This document shows positions 18,824 to 27,662 of a stretch of DNA of 64,000 nucleotides, piece by piece. Both the position numbers and the translations under genes were made by a program. A model generated the notes under the pieces. It was given only the letters and a program-made list of their open reading frames with translations, had not been told where the DNA came from and did not search any database. This DNA comes from UBA2402 sp044371005 (GTDB lineage Bacteria > Planctomycetota > Phycisphaerae > Phycisphaerales > UBA1924): the NCBI GenBank assembly GCA_044371005.1, contig JBILUL010000008.1, positions 1 to 64,000 of the forward strand. The letters are read 5' to 3'. Numbering within the stretch: position 1 is the first letter of the stretch; every line of letters starts with the position of its first letter.

Positions 18824-20695
18824 TCACCCCTGCGCGACCGCATCCCCAGCTCCCACCCCACACTCGCGGCGGGCCTTCGCCATCGTGTGTTTGCTCAGAA
18901 AGAAAGCACGCGGCGAGAACCAGACGTGCGTCAACGCCGGGTTGAGCATCCGCAGATGCTCCGCCGCGGCATCCTTCTGCCCCGATTTCCACAGGCTGTA
19001 CGCAAACGTCGCTCGCACCCAGGGCGTATCCATCGTCGGGCGGAACGCGTTCGACCGGAACGCCTTGTCATGCGCTGCACGAAGCTCGCGGCCCACGCCC
19101 GGATCGCTCAGATACGCCCACACATCCTTCTCGCTGCCGCCCTCGCGCGCCTTCTCGCCGCCAGCCTCCAGATGCGCCAGCACCAACAGCACCCACAGCG
19201 GCGAACCCGGCCCGGCGCGATGAGCCGCGGCATTGGCAAACTCGAACATCTCCTTCGTGCTGCCAAACCACTTGCTCATCTTGCATTGCAGCATGATCGT
19301 GTGAGCCAACCGATGCGACGGCGCCAGCGCACACACCGCCGCGAACGTCTCTTCGATCGGCTGCACGCCCATCGGGAGCGTCTTGAGCGCCTGCATGCGC
19401 CACACCAGCGCTGTCGGATCATCGGGCGCCAATGCCGCGGCGTGCTCGAGCATCATCACCGCACCGCGCGACACTTCCATCACCTGCATCGGATTCTTGA
19501 TCTTGAACCCGCTGCCCCGCGACTTCCACGCTTCAAGCACCGCCGCGATGCCCTTGGTCAGATGCAGTGCTGCACTCTCGGGTCGCTCAATCTCCCATTC
19601 CTCGAAGAACCCCTGATCGTTCTGCCATGTGGCGCACGCGTGCGCCACGAACGCGCGATCATCCGGATGCCGCTGCGCCTGGATGGCTTCCTCGGCGATG
19701 TGGTAGTCGCCTGATTGCAGCCGCTTTCGCACCGCGGCGGTGTACGCGTTGTCGTGTTCATCGACATTCCCCAGCGAGAATCCATCCCACCCGACGCGTG
19801 AAACGCCCACCCACTCCGCGCCCTGCGGCTTGGGTGCCACTCCCAGCGGAGCGGAGGATCGGGGGGCGATGGCCAACTTCGGACGCTTGCCCACGAGTCG
19901 CGGATCGATGGCTTCGCCCCACTCCAGCACTTGGACCAGGCCCCGGGGTGACAGGGACAGGTCATCGAGCAGCGTGTCGGAGATGTCGTTGTTCGCCGCG
20001 GCACTCTCTGACATCCACCCCAGCGAGAGCGTCGCCATCGACCCGCACTTGCACGCACCCAGCCAGGCGCGCAGCGTGCCCTTGCCGCCGCCGGGCGTGA
20101 TGTCCAGCACCTCGCGCAGCGAGCGCCGGTCTGACATGCCCTTGAACTGCTCCCGGGGCGGGCTTGGCATCTCCACCCGCCAGCGGCTCTTCCTCGCCCA
20201 CGTGCGGCACTGCGTGCAGAAGGGTCGCGAGGACTCGATTCCCGTGACTCCCCCGCCCGTAAGCAATACCAGAAGCGACTCGAGAGCCAGCACGATCCAC
20301 CCCGTCGTCGTGCCCAGTTTCCATCGCCCGGGAATCATCGAGACCCCAGCCTCCCAGCGAGCGTGCCAGGCCGACCAGCCATCGGTGCCGGCGCGATGGC
20401 CCAGTGCCGCGAACCCGGCCCAGATCATCAGGATCGTCAGCGCGAGGCCCAGCGGCACTGCGAGACCGGGATGGCGCATGCGGCTCAGGCGCACCATCCA
20501 GATGATGATGAAGCCCTGGCAGAAGACCAGGATGATGGTGAGCAGGATGTTGGCCAATGCCGCGGGATTCGCGGCACACGCCCACGCATAGGCGTATCCC
20601 AGGATTGCCAGAGCCACCGCCGCGGCGGGGACCATGAAGACCGCTTCCCAGCCAGTCACACCAGGTCCGCGTTCACCGCCAGCCCGCTCATTCAT
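18824..20695 (-). CDS. Multi-pass membrane protein with TPR-like C-terminal region
   Basis: The 623-residue protein has about four N-terminal membrane segments (around residues 15-180: FMVPAAAVALAILGYAYAWA, ILLTIILVFCQGFIIIWMV, LGLALTILMIWAGFA and ALESLLVLLTG). A Cys pair CTQC and a later CKCG could bind metal. The C-terminal half is helical with TPR-like spacing (residues 340-610), describing items such as HAAALAPDDPTALVWRMQAL. I do not recognise the family. GGAGG lies eight bases before the ATG at 20695, and TATGCT at 20727-20732 (minus strand) may be the -10. It is divergent from the sugar dehydrogenase gene. Confidence 0.7.
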   Translation of the reverse strand: MNERAGGERGPGVTGWEAVFMVPAAAVALAILGYAYAWACAANPAALANILLTIILVFCQGFIIIWMVRLSRMRHPGLAVPLGLALTILMIWAGFAALGHRAGTDGWSAWHARWEAGVSMIPGRWKLGTTTGWIVLALESLLVLLTGGGVTGIESSRPFCTQCRTWARKSRWRVEMPSPPREQFKGMSDRRSLREVLDITPGGGKGTLRAWLGACKCGSMATLSLGWMSESAAANNDISDTLLDDLSLSPRGLVQVLEWGEAIDPRLVGKRPKLAIAPRSSAPLGVAPKPQGAEWVGVSRVGWDGFSLGNVDEHDNAYTAAVRKRLQSGDYHIAEEAIQAQRHPDDRAFVAHACATWQNDQGFFEEWEIERPESAALHLTKGIAAVLEAWKSRGSGFKIKNPMQVMEVSRGAVMMLEHAAALAPDDPTALVWRMQALKTLPMGVQPIEETFAAVCALAPSHRLAHTIMLQCKMSKWFGSTKEMFEFANAAAHRAGPGSPLWVLLVLAHLEAGGEKAREGGSEKDVWAYLSDPGVGRELRAAHDKAFRSNAFRPTMDTPWVRATFAYSLWKSGQKDAAAEHLRMLNPALTHVWFSPRAFFLSKHTMAKARRECGVGAGDAVAQG

Positions 20696-20810
20696 AGTGC
20701 ATACCTCCTGCGAATGGTCCGGCAGAGCATAGCCGGACTCTCTATGCGAACTCGCGCTCCCTCCCACCCCCACCTACCATCGCTCCGATCCCCCTCGGAG
20801 AACCCAAACG

Positions 20811-22262
20811 ATGAACGCGCTTCGTACTGCCCTGCTCGCCCTTCCGCTGGCCGCCACGGCCGCTTCCGCCCAGGCTCCTGCACAGACCGTCGATGAACTC
20901 TGGCGCACCAACTGCCTCATGTGCCACCGCAGCGGCGAGGGCGGCGTGATGAACACGCCCACCCTGCTCACCGACGCGGCATTCGACCAGAAGCTCGACC
21001 GCCGCTTCTTCGATGCCATCAAGGCAGGCAAGCCCGGCACTCAGATGAAGTCCTTCGGCCACAAGCTCAACGATGAGCAGGCCTGGTCGCTGGTCAACTA
21101 CATCCGCGAACTCCAGCTCAAGCACATCCGCAAGAACGGCGGCACCTGGGCCGCTCCCAAGCCCACCAAGGAAGGCGTCTACCAGACGCGCCTCGAATCC
21201 TTCACGATCGAGGACGTCGTCTCCTCCGACCTCTCCACCCCGTGGGCCATCGAGTTCCTTCCCGACGGCCGCGCCATCATCACCGAACGCACCGGCGCGG
21301 TGCGCCTGCTCGATAACGGCAAGCTCTCCGCACCCGTCTCCGGCATCCCGGCCGTCCACAGCCAGGGTCAGGGCGGCATGCTCGATGTCGGCCTCCACCC
21401 CGACTACGCCACCAACGGCTGGATCTACCTCTCATTCAGCGATCCACGCGGCGGCAAGGACGGCCGCACCGTCGCCTTCACCAAGGTCGTCCGCGGCAAG
21501 ATCAAGGACAACGCGTGGACCGAACAGCAGACCATCTTCGCCGCGGAACCTGAGCACTATTCCGGCGGCGACATCCACTACGGCTGCCGCTTCGTCTTCC
21601 CACCCAAGGGCGCCGACGGCAAGCAGTACCTCTTCTTCGCCATCGGTGAACGAGGCCGCGGCGAACTCGCCCAGGACCTCAAGCGTCCCAACGGCAAGGT
21701 CTACCGCGTCCTCGATGACGGCGCCATCCCCACCGACAACCCCTTCGTCGATGAGGCCGATGCCTACAAGGCCATCTGGAGCTACGGCCACCGCAACCCC
21801 CAGGGCCTGGTGATGGACCAGAACGGCAATCTCTTCGATACCGAACACGGCCCACGCGGCGGCGACGAACTCAACCTCGTCACCAAGGGCGCCAACTACG
21901 GCTGGCCCACCATCTCCTACGGCATCAACTACAACGGCATGCCCAACAAGACGCCCTGGGTCGGCGAAGGTCAGAACTTCACCCAGCCCGTCGCCCGCTG
22001 GATGCCTTCAATCGCCGCGTGCGGTCTCACCGTCGCCAACGACAAGGCCTTCCCGCAGTGGAACAACGACCTCCTTGCCGGTGGCCTCGCCGGTGCGTGC
22101 GTCCACCGCATGCGAGTCCGCGATGGCCAACTCGTTGAGCGCGAAGAGATCTTCTGGGGACACGGCCGCGTGCGCGATGTCGTCTGCGGACCCGATGGCT
22201 TCATCTACATCGTCCTCAACGACCCGGACAAGATCGTGCGCCTGGTGCCGGTGAAGAAGTGA
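20811..22262 (+). CDS. Cytochrome c - PQQ-dependent sugar dehydrogenase fusion
   Basis: A signal peptide (residues 1-21) precedes a class I cytochrome c domain with the heme motif CLMCH near residue 37 and a candidate axial Met in GTQMKSFG near residue 84. From about residue 135 the protein is a soluble-glucose/sorbosone dehydrogenase-type six-bladed propeller, with LSTPWAIEFLPDGRAIITER, GLHPDYATNGWIYLSFS, SYGHRNPQGL and EHGPRGGDELN, which are PQQ/calcium-binding family signatures. It most likely oxidises an aldose in the periplasm and passes electrons to its own heme domain. The exact sugar is unknown. TACCAT at 20775-20780 may be the -10 box. A family C hairpin follows the stop. Confidence 0.93.
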   Translation: MNALRTALLALPLAATAASAQAPAQTVDELWRTNCLMCHRSGEGGVMNTPTLLTDAAFDQKLDRRFFDAIKAGKPGTQMKSFGHKLNDEQAWSLVNYIRELQLKHIRKNGGTWAAPKPTKEGVYQTRLESFTIEDVVSSDLSTPWAIEFLPDGRAIITERTGAVRLLDNGKLSAPVSGIPAVHSQGQGGMLDVGLHPDYATNGWIYLSFSDPRGGKDGRTVAFTKVVRGKIKDNAWTEQQTIFAAEPEHYSGGDIHYGCRFVFPPKGADGKQYLFFAIGERGRGELAQDLKRPNGKVYRVLDDGAIPTDNPFVDEADAYKAIWSYGHRNPQGLVMDQNGNLFDTEHGPRGGDELNLVTKGANYGWPTISYGINYNGMPNKTPWVGEGQNFTQPVARWMPSIAACGLTVANDKAFPQWNNDLLAGGLAGACVHRMRVRDGQLVEREEIFWGHGRVRDVVCGPDGFIYIVLNDPDKIVRLVPVKK

Positions 22263-22273
22263 AGAGCCCATAA

Positions 22274-22330
22274 AGTGCCACCGATTCCCGGCTTGAAGAA
22301 TCGGTGTCCCCGTTCTGGCCTTCTGAACCA
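22274..22330. repeat. Family C hairpin repeat, copy 1
   Basis: CACCGATTC (22279-22287) and GAATCGGTG (22298-22306) form a perfect 9-bp stem, followed by the conserved tail TCCCCGTTCTGGCC and TGAACCA. Two more copies lie at 51385 and 51461. All three sit just downstream of genes, so a transcription- or RNA-end role is possible. Confidence 0.85.
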
Positions 22331-22357
22331 CTCCCGACCTTCCTCAGCCTGTCCCTC

Positions 22358-23053
22358 TCACGGCAGGGGTTCTTCCCACATGGGATCAATCTGCCCGCTG
22401 ATCGACGCTGACCCATCAAAGAACCCCGTGTTCCACGCACGTTCCTGCGCATGAATCTTGGCGAGCCGATCGGTCACGTGCGCGGGCTGTCGCCAATCGA
22501 TCATGCTCGCCGTGCGAGTCGGCGGAGGTGCCCCCGGCGCAGCCGCGGCGGGGAGCGAATCAACGAAAAACGGAGTGCTCGATGGCCGCACGATCCGTTC
22601 CATGCGGATCTGCGCTACCGGCAAAGCCTGGTCGTAGTTGTCCGGATCACCCGGCAACCCGGCATGGCCCGTGGCATTGATGGCGTAGGTGCGCTGCATG
22701 TCGCGCCCGAACTTGGCCCGTGAGGTCGGACAGACCAGCACCGACCCCGCAGCGTACAGATCCGCGGCTCCAGTTCCATTGAGTCCCGCTCCCGTCTGCA
22801 CCACGAGTGCCCAGTTGGGAAGTGCTGCGTAGGGCTGGCCGATGGCTGGTGAGAGCCCCTTGTTCTCATCCGCGTACGAGCGGCAGACGATGTAGATCTG
22901 CCTGAGGTTGGAGGTGCAGGCCACGCCGCGGCCCGTCTCGCGAGCTCTCCCCAGCGCGGGCAGCACCATCGCGACCAGAATCGCGATGATGGCGATCACC
23001 ACGAGCAGCTCAATGAGCGTGAAGGCGCGGTTGGTGCGGGTCGGTTCGCTCAC
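22358..23053 (-). CDS. Pseudopilin-like protein with prepilin cleavage/methylation motif
   Basis: The N-terminus NRAFTLIELLVVIAIIAILV is a type IV prepilin-like signal: cleavage after Ala/Gly before F-T-L-I-E, with Glu+5 present. The remaining ~190 residues form an extracytoplasmic globular domain typical of planctomycete pseudopilins, with SNLRQIYIVCRSYADENKG after the helix and a C-terminal part containing GFFDGSA. It should be processed by a prepilin peptidase outside the window and may join a type II secretion or pilus-like fibre. It lies eight bases downstream of the terC stop codon region on the same strand (GTG start), so co-transcription with terC is likely. Confidence 0.88.
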   Translation of the reverse strand: MSEPTRTNRAFTLIELLVVIAIIAILVAMVLPALGRARETGRGVACTSNLRQIYIVCRSYADENKGLSPAIGQPYAALPNWALVVQTGAGLNGTGAADLYAAGSVLVCPTSRAKFGRDMQRTYAINATGHAGLPGDPDNYDQALPVAQIRMERIVRPSSTPFFVDSLPAAAAPGAPPPTRTASMIDWRQPAHVTDRLAKIHAQERAWNTGFFDGSASISGQIDPMWEEPLP

Positions 23054-23060
23054 GTTGAAA

Positions 23061-23861
23061 TCACGCCACCTTCGCCGAACGCTTGCCGGTCACGAGATTG
23101 AGCATCTCGACGCCCAGCGAGAAGGCCATGCCGAAGTAGATGTATCCCTTGGGGATGTGCTGGCCGGCCCCTTCGGCCACCAGCACGATGCCGATGAGCA
23201 TGAGGAACGAGAGCGCGAGCATCTTGAGCGTGGGGTTGCGGTTGATGAACCGCGTGATGTAGCCCGAGAAGATGAGCATGACGATCACGGAGATGATGAC
23301 CGCCGCGATCATCACCCAGAGGTTCTGGGCCATGCCCACGGCCGTCACCACGCTGTCGATCGAGAAGACCAGGTCGATGAGCAGAATGAAGCCGATGGTC
23401 GGCCAGAAGGCGACCACCTTGCGATCCTTGGGGCTGTGATCTTCACGCTCCATGTTGGCATGAATTTCCTTGGTCGCCTTGAAGATCAGGAAACCGCCGC
23501 CCAGCAGCAGGATGATGTCCTTGCCGCTGACCATGTTGACCCCCTCGGGGTTCGCGGCACTCGAATCACCGGCGAACGGCAGCTCGAAGAGATCCTTGGT
23601 CGCCATGCTCATGATCAGCGTGAGCGTCGACAGCAGCAGAATGCGTGTCACCAGCGCCAGGGCCAGCCCGATCACCCGTGCCTTCTCCCGCTGGTGTTCG
23701 GGCAGTTTGCCCGCCACGATGGCGATGAAGACGATGTTGTCGATGCCCAGCACCACCTCCATCGCCGTCAGCGTCGTGAGCGCGAGCAGGTTCTGCGTGG
23801 TCAGCGTCTCCTGGATCGTCGGGAAATGAAAGGCTGCCGCTGAGGCGGTCTCTGAAAGCAC
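23061..23861 (-). CDS. TerC family integral membrane protein
   Basis: The 266-residue protein has about seven membrane helices and both TerC family signature Asp motifs: EVVLGIDNIVFIAIVAGKLP near residue 35 and LVFSIDSVVTAVGMAQN near residue 162. A cytosolic loop contains KEIHANMERED. TerC proteins are linked to tellurite resistance and manganese efflux during protein metalation in other bacteria (family knowledge); the ion here is unknown. The start is a GTG at 23861 preceded by GGAGA. The pseudopilin gene follows on the same strand. Confidence 0.92.
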   Translation of the reverse strand: MLSETASAAAFHFPTIQETLTTQNLLALTTLTAMEVVLGIDNIVFIAIVAGKLPEHQREKARVIGLALALVTRILLLSTLTLIMSMATKDLFELPFAGDSSAANPEGVNMVSGKDIILLLGGGFLIFKATKEIHANMEREDHSPKDRKVVAFWPTIGFILLIDLVFSIDSVVTAVGMAQNLWVMIAAVIISVIVMLIFSGYITRFINRNPTLKMLALSFLMLIGIVLVAEGAGQHIPKGYIYFGMAFSLGVEMLNLVTGKRSAKVA

Positions 23862-23954
23862 GATGCGTCTCCTTCGGTATCCTGGATGCTGCCACCGGAC
23901 TTGCGGTGAGAGAGATGAACCATATGGAGGGATGATGAAGCCCCGCTGCCCCCT

Positions 23955-23960
23955 TATGCT
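23955..23960 (+). promoter_or_regulatory. Putative -10 box (TATGCT) of lysS, leaderless type
   Basis: TATGCT, preceded by a run of C, ends eight bases before the lysS ATG. There is no Shine-Dalgarno, so the transcript probably begins at or near the start codon. Confidence 0.45.
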
Positions 23961-23968
23961 TCTCCCCC

Positions 23969-25522
23969 ATGAGTGATGAACTTCACAAGCTCGAGTCTCA
24001 GCGCCGGTCCAACCGCGATGCCGCCACCGGCCTCGCGCAGCACCCCTACGGCCGCCGCACTGATGGCATCCTCTCCACCTTCGCCGCCAAAGCGCTCTTC
24101 TCGAAGGACGCCAACGACGACTTCAATGCCAACAGCAAGCAGCCCGGCTACACCGACCCCCGCCCCCAGGCGACCGTCGCGGGCCGCATCATGCTCTCGC
24201 GCGACAACGGCAAACTCATCTGGTTCCAGCTCCGTGATGCCGATGGCGACCTTCAGGTCGCCGTAAGCCAGCGCGACTGCACCGCCCCCGGCTTTGATCT
24301 CGCCAAGCTCACCGACCTGGGCGATGTCATCGTCGCCTCCGGCCGCGTGATGATGACCAAGACCGGCGAAATCACCCTCTGGGCCAGCTCGATCGCCCCC
24401 GCCGCCAAGTGCCTGGTTCCGCCCCCGGAAAAGCACTCCGGCCTTCAGGACGTCGAACTGCGCTACCGCCAGCGCTACGTCGACATGTGGGCCAACCCCG
24501 AGACCCTCTCGGTCCTCAAGCTGCGCTCGCGCATCGTCTCACGCATCCGCGAGTTCCTCAGCAGCCGCGATTACCTCGAAGTCGAGACGCCGATGCTCCA
24601 GACGCTCGCGGGCGGAGCCGCGGCACGCCCCTTCGTGACCCACATGAACGCGCTGGACATCAGCCTGTTCATGCGCATCGCCCCCGAACTCTACCTCAAG
24701 CGCCTCCTGGTCGGCGGCATGCGCCGCGTCTTTGAGATCAACCGCAACTTCCGCAACGAGGGCCTCGACAAGCAGCACAATCCCGAGTTCACCATGCTCG
24801 AGGCCTACCACGCCTACGGCGATGTGCAGACCGTGATGGAACTCACCGAATCGGCCATCCGCGACGCCGCGACCCTCGTGCGCGATCTCACCCAGCCCGG
24901 CACCACGGGCGATGTCATCCTTCCCTTTGGCGACCTCTCGATCAATTATTCACGCCCCTTCAATCGCGTGACGTATGGCGAACTCTTCTTGAAGGCCTAC
25001 GGGTTCGACATGTCTGATATCGCCAAGGCCAGAGCGACGCTCAAGGGGATGCGTCCGAACCTCGCCGCGGCGATTGATGCGATGGACGGCATCCTCGTGA
25101 TCAATGAACTCTTCGAGGAAAAGGGCGAAGCGCAGCTGGATCACGCCGTGCCGACGTTCATCACTGACTACCCCGCCGCGATTTCTCCTCTCACCCGCCC
25201 CAAGCTCGACAACCCGGTGCTGGCCGACCGTGCGGACCTGTTCATCGCAGGAATGGAGATCGCCCCCCACTACACCGAGCTCAACGATCCTGATGTGCAG
25301 GAATCGAAGTTCCGTGAACAGCTCAAGGGACTGGATGCCGAAAAGAGTGCCGAGGAGAATACCTTCCGCACGTTCGATCACGACTTCATCCGCGCCCTCA
25401 AGGTGGGGATGCCCCCTGCCGGGGGGATGGGCCTTGGCATCGATCGGCTGGTGATGTTGCTGACGAACCAGCGAACGATCCGAGATGTAGTCTTGTTCCC
25501 TATGATGCGGCCGGAAGAATGA
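23969..25522 (+). CDS. lysS: Lysine--tRNA ligase, class II
   Basis: The 517-residue protein has an N-terminal OB-fold anticodon-binding domain (about residues 65-165, with VAGRIMLSRDNGKLIWFQL), then the class II catalytic domain. Motif 1 lies around VETPMLQTLAGGAAARPF, motif 2 is FRNEGLDKQHNPEFTMLE and motif 3 is GGMGLGIDRLVMLL. These define the bacterial LysRS. The length is typical. It has no Shine-Dalgarno; a TATGCT box ends eight bases before the ATG. Confidence 0.97.
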   Translation: MSDELHKLESQRRSNRDAATGLAQHPYGRRTDGILSTFAAKALFSKDANDDFNANSKQPGYTDPRPQATVAGRIMLSRDNGKLIWFQLRDADGDLQVAVSQRDCTAPGFDLAKLTDLGDVIVASGRVMMTKTGEITLWASSIAPAAKCLVPPPEKHSGLQDVELRYRQRYVDMWANPETLSVLKLRSRIVSRIREFLSSRDYLEVETPMLQTLAGGAAARPFVTHMNALDISLFMRIAPELYLKRLLVGGMRRVFEINRNFRNEGLDKQHNPEFTMLEAYHAYGDVQTVMELTESAIRDAATLVRDLTQPGTTGDVILPFGDLSINYSRPFNRVTYGELFLKAYGFDMSDIAKARATLKGMRPNLAAAIDAMDGILVINELFEEKGEAQLDHAVPTFITDYPAAISPLTRPKLDNPVLADRADLFIAGMEIAPHYTELNDPDVQESKFREQLKGLDAEKSAEENTFRTFDHDFIRALKVGMPPAGGMGLGIDRLVMLLTNQRTIRDVVLFPMMRPEE

Positions 25523-25610
25523 GTGCGGATTCTGCCGCACATCGAGCCTGCAGGCCAGCTCCCCATGACCGCCCCGTCCGTTGCGGACGAGCGTGTCGGC
25601 AGGAGCCATG

Positions 25611-27524
25611 ATGGTCGGCTGGCGGGAATTGCTTCACCGCCGATGCATGTTCGCCAGGATGCGGGCATTCCCTCACCTTTTTGAGGTTCTGTACCGCGTG
25701 TTACTCATCGTCATCAGCAAGAGTTCGCAGACCGCACAGCATGCCGGGCTCACGCGGCAGGTCTGGTCGGCCGGCACCTTCGCCGCGGCGGGGTGGCAGG
25801 TCACCCTCTGGTCCGACCCGCTGCTCGCCCACGTCGAGCACAACGCCGAGGAACTGCGCATCGATGAGTCCGTGCCCCGCAGCGGGCCCGGCGACAGGGT
25901 GCCGCTCATCCGCTGCCGGTTCGATGGTCAGAACCTCGCGGCGACGATCCGCCGCGTCGCCAACTCGGGCCGCGCCCTCTACCACCACATCGCATCCGAC
26001 GGCTCGGTGATCCTCTCGACTCACCTCGCGCTGATGAAAGCCACCGGCATCCCGTGGCGCGAGAATGCGGACATGCTCCCTGAGCTGTTCCTCTACCGTC
26101 AGGCCTGCGCGCCACGGACACTCATTTCCGGCATCGATCAGCTCGCGGCGGGCGACTCGATTGAACTCACGGCCGCTCAGGGCTCGTGGGTGCTCCGCCG
26201 CGTCCCGGGCTACAACCCCCCGCTGGTCGACAAGGCCAACGCCGGCGGTGCTCAGGACTCCAGACTCGTCGCCTCACTCGAAGAACGCCTCGTCACCGCG
26301 ATCGGTGGCAGCGGCGCATCGGCCGCCGGCTACGGATGCCTCCTTTCGGGCGGGCTTGATTCATCGGTCATCACGGCCGTCCTGCGTCGCATCGGCGTCA
26401 CCAGCACCTGCTCCGCGGCATACCCCTTCGAGGACGAAGCCAACGACACCGAGTACCAGTACGCCTCCAGCGCGGCCCACGCACTCAACACTCGCCACGA
26501 CATCTACGTGCCGACGATGAGTGACTACCTGCACGGCACCATCGATTCGATTGCCATCGCCGAGGAACCGGTGATGCACCTGCAATCGGTGCTGGTGCAT
26601 CTCATCTGCAAGGATGTGCTGCGCCCCCGTGGCGTCACCGTCGTCCCCTGCGGCGAAGGCGCCGATGGCATGTTCGGCGGCCGCCTCCAGCGCCTGCTCA
26701 CCACCTTCATGGGCAACCCGCTCCCGAAGATCGCCCTCGAACTGCCCGGTGTCGCGCTCGCACTCAAGGCAATCTCCCAGCGCACCAATCGCTGGGGCAT
26801 GATCGCCGATCTTGCCGGTCGCTCGTGGCGTCCCAACGCGCCCTTCACCGACCCCAACCACATCCTCTGGTCACTGGCGGTCTTCGGCGATCGCCCCTGG
26901 ATCCGCGGCTTCCTCAACTGCTCCGACGCCGCGATGGTCGGCTCGCGCCCCACCGTGATGGCCCCCTTCGCCGGGCGTGATCTTCGCGATTGTGTCTCGA
27001 TCCTCGCCCTGCTCTCGGAATCCTCACAGACCCAGGTGCTCTGGAGCAAGCTCGCCGAAGCGCAGGGCATGTGCATGACCTACCCCTATCTGGACGATTC
27101 GGTCGCCGCTCTCACCTACTCGGTGCCCTGGGAAGCCAAACTCAGCGGGCCCAAGCCGCTGCTCCGCGCGGTCGCTCGCTCATTGGGGATCAACGAGACC
27201 ATCGTGTCACGTCCGAAAGCCTCCTTCGATGTCCGCCCGCACCGATGGGCGGCCCGCTACGGGGTCTTCGAACCCCTCGTGCAGCTGGCCCTCCCCCTCA
27301 TCGATGAACACGCAATCCGCGAGCTTCAGTCCGATTACGTGCTCAAGGCTCACACACTCTGGACGGTTATCAACCACTCCATCTGGAAACGCCTCTTCAT
27401 TCTGGGGGAATCCGTTCAGTCACTTCACGAACAACTCGACCGTTCCATGCACGACCTGCGCGTTCTGGAAACGTACCGCACCGGTGGACGAATCAAGATG
27501 GCTGCTCCGGGTACGACACCCTGA
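25611..27524 (+). CDS. Asparagine synthase-related protein, paralogue 1 (no glutaminase Cys)
   Basis: The C-terminal two thirds is an AsnB-type synthetase domain with the PP-loop LLSGGLDSSVITAVL and the later PCGEGADGMFGG (ATP/aspartyl site). The N-terminal ~190 residues retain the class II glutaminase fold (NSGRALYHHIASDGSVILST, then GIDQLAAGDSIEL), but the sequence does not begin with the catalytic Met-Cys, so glutamine hydrolysis is unlikely. It may use ammonia or another nucleophile, forming an amide on an unknown acceptor. The ATG at 25611 has AGGAG five bases upstream. Alignment with the next gene suggests a GTG at 25698 could be the real start. A close paralogue follows 138 bases downstream. 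Confidence 0.8.
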   Translation: MVGWRELLHRRCMFARMRAFPHLFEVLYRVLLIVISKSSQTAQHAGLTRQVWSAGTFAAAGWQVTLWSDPLLAHVEHNAEELRIDESVPRSGPGDRVPLIRCRFDGQNLAATIRRVANSGRALYHHIASDGSVILSTHLALMKATGIPWRENADMLPELFLYRQACAPRTLISGIDQLAAGDSIELTAAQGSWVLRRVPGYNPPLVDKANAGGAQDSRLVASLEERLVTAIGGSGASAAGYGCLLSGGLDSSVITAVLRRIGVTSTCSAAYPFEDEANDTEYQYASSAAHALNTRHDIYVPTMSDYLHGTIDSIAIAEEPVMHLQSVLVHLICKDVLRPRGVTVVPCGEGADGMFGGRLQRLLTTFMGNPLPKIALELPGVALALKAISQRTNRWGMIADLAGRSWRPNAPFTDPNHILWSLAVFGDRPWIRGFLNCSDAAMVGSRPTVMAPFAGRDLRDCVSILALLSESSQTQVLWSKLAEAQGMCMTYPYLDDSVAALTYSVPWEAKLSGPKPLLRAVARSLGINETIVSRPKASFDVRPHRWAARYGVFEPLVQLALPLIDEHAIRELQSDYVLKAHTLWTVINHSIWKRLFILGESVQSLHEQLDRSMHDLRVLETYRTGGRIKMAAPGTTP

Positions 27525-27662
27525 GCCACACGAAATGGCCCCGCTCATTTGCCCGTTCCCTGCAAGCCGGACACCGTTTGTTCGTTCTTGCTCGTATCAT
27601 GAGTTTCAGCCCCGACGCTGAAATCACCCCGCTTCGACTGATCCCCGACTGATCTGCACGCA